From: Poseidonocella sedimentorum
GTDB lineage: Bacteria > Pseudomonadota > Alphaproteobacteria > Rhodobacterales > Rhodobacteraceae
Reading direction: 5' to 3'
DNA length: 64,000 bases
Assembly (NCBI RefSeq): GCF_900116005.1
Contig: NZ_FOYI01000002.1
Coordinates: 248,001 to 312,000, forward strand
The position numbers and the translations under genes are program-made. Below the pieces are notes generated by a model. The model had not been told where the DNA came from, ran no database searches, and worked only from the letters and a program-made list of their open reading frames with translations. Numbering within the stretch: the first letter of the stretch is position 1; the number at the start of each line of letters is the position of its first letter. Shown in pieces: positions 63,746 through 64,000 of the stretch.

Positions 63746-64000
63746 CTAGGGGGCTCTGCGTGCGACGGTCATATGCCGCTTGCGGCCGAATCCGGGGGTG
63801 CGCTCGACCGCGAAGCCCGCTGTGCTCAAGGCGCGACGGACCGCGCCCGCTGCGGTGTAGGTGGCCGCCGTGCCGCCGGGCACGGTATGGGCGAAGACCT
63901 GATGCAGAAGGCCCTCCTCCCAGAGCTCGGGATTCCGGGCCGGGGCGAAGCCGTCGAGGAACCATGCGTCGGCCGAACCCCTCCAGGCGGGGAGCGTCTC
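63746..64000 (-). CDS. MnmD/MnmC methyltransferase domain, C-terminal part (runs off the window)
   Basis: 84 residues before the TAG stop are present; the N-terminal part lies beyond position 64000. The motif ADAWFLDGFAPARNPELW, then [28 protein letters not shown] and the basic FGRKRHMTV, are those of the SAM-dependent methyltransferase that converts nm5s2U34 to mnm5s2U34 in tRNA. The stop directly after MTVARRAP means there is no fused FAD domain: this is stand-alone MnmD rather than bifunctional MnmC. It acts in the same wobble-uridine pathway as MnmE and MnmG found at 28-31 kb. Confidence 0.9.
   Translation of the reverse strand, partial: ETLPAWRGSADAWFLDGFAPARNPELWEEGLLHQVFAHTVPGGTAATYTAAGAVRRALSTAGFAVERTPGFGRKRHMTVARRAP

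Noticed and set aside
1-64000. CRISPR array, rRNA operon, prophage or toxin-antitoxin pair
   Set aside because: No regularly spaced repeats, rRNA-like stretch, phage structural genes or small overlapping toxin-antitoxin frames were recognised on reading both strands.

Overview
The window is about 64 kb of high-GC chromosomal DNA from an alphaproteobacterium of the Rhodobacterales (Roseobacter/Rhodobacter group). The evidence is gene content and order: an intact RegB-SenC-RegA redox regulon, AddAB, an AmgK-MurU peptidoglycan-recycling pair, a VPLPA-CTERM protein, a DivL-like PAS protein behind a CtrA box, and the gene order rph-rdgB-hemW / parB-parA-rsmG-mnmG-mnmE-rho-hemJ / maf-aroE-coaE-dnaQ-secB-fxsA that surrounds the replication origin in this class. 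Species cannot be named from the sequence alone.

Layout. 1-9 kb: the start of a LacI-type regulator, tRNA-Arg(CCT), an MHYT-GGDEF-EAL cyclic-di-GMP enzyme, an exported MsrA, a PfkB sugar kinase, MutS and a secreted RTX-type protein. 9-21.7 kb: a galactoside utilisation regulon. A leftward run of nine tightly coupled genes encodes an ABC importer (binding protein and two permeases), a GH36 alpha-galactosidase, DgoK, DgoA, an SMP-30 lactonase, a GH42 beta-galactosidase and GalM. An IclR regulator and the importer ATPase diverge from it. 21.7-26 kb: grpE-hrcA and rph-rdgB-hemW.

26-33.6 kb: the chromosome segregation and origin region. parB, parA, rsmG, mnmG, mnmE, rho and hemJ all read left. 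Two perfect 16-bp parS palindromes (TGTTTCACGTGAAACA) lie inside the rsmG and mnmG reading frames. An AT-rich 358-bp intergenic stretch follows, with DnaA boxes (one overlapping the maf start) and three GANTC sites, and from it maf-aroE-coaE-dnaQ read right. I interpret this stretch as oriC. The parA-mnmE block is visibly AT-richer than its surroundings and is dominated by TTG/GTG starts.

36-45.7 kb: secB, fxsA, a Tim44-like protein, mltA, an Smr protein, an MFS transporter, a WcaJ-type sugar-phosphate transferase, hslVU and a phosphotransferase. 45.7-48.6 kb: a lower-GC insert (Tat-exported MBL-fold protein lacking the usual metal-ligand histidines, a CGWC DsbA-family protein, a divergent LysR regulator) between two non-coding stretches that each carry a long palindrome. 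48.6-64 kb: trxA, addAB, murU-amgK-tsaE, the PAS protein, regB/senC-regA, an HD hydrolase, a small secreted protein, a VPLPA-CTERM protein and the end of mnmD/mnmC.

No CRISPR array, rRNA operon, complete insertion sequence or prophage was seen. The observations most worth checking are the oriC/parS architecture, the CtrA box before the kinase-less DivL-like gene, the composition dip over parA-mnmE, and the small palindrome-flanked MBL/DsbA/LysR island.
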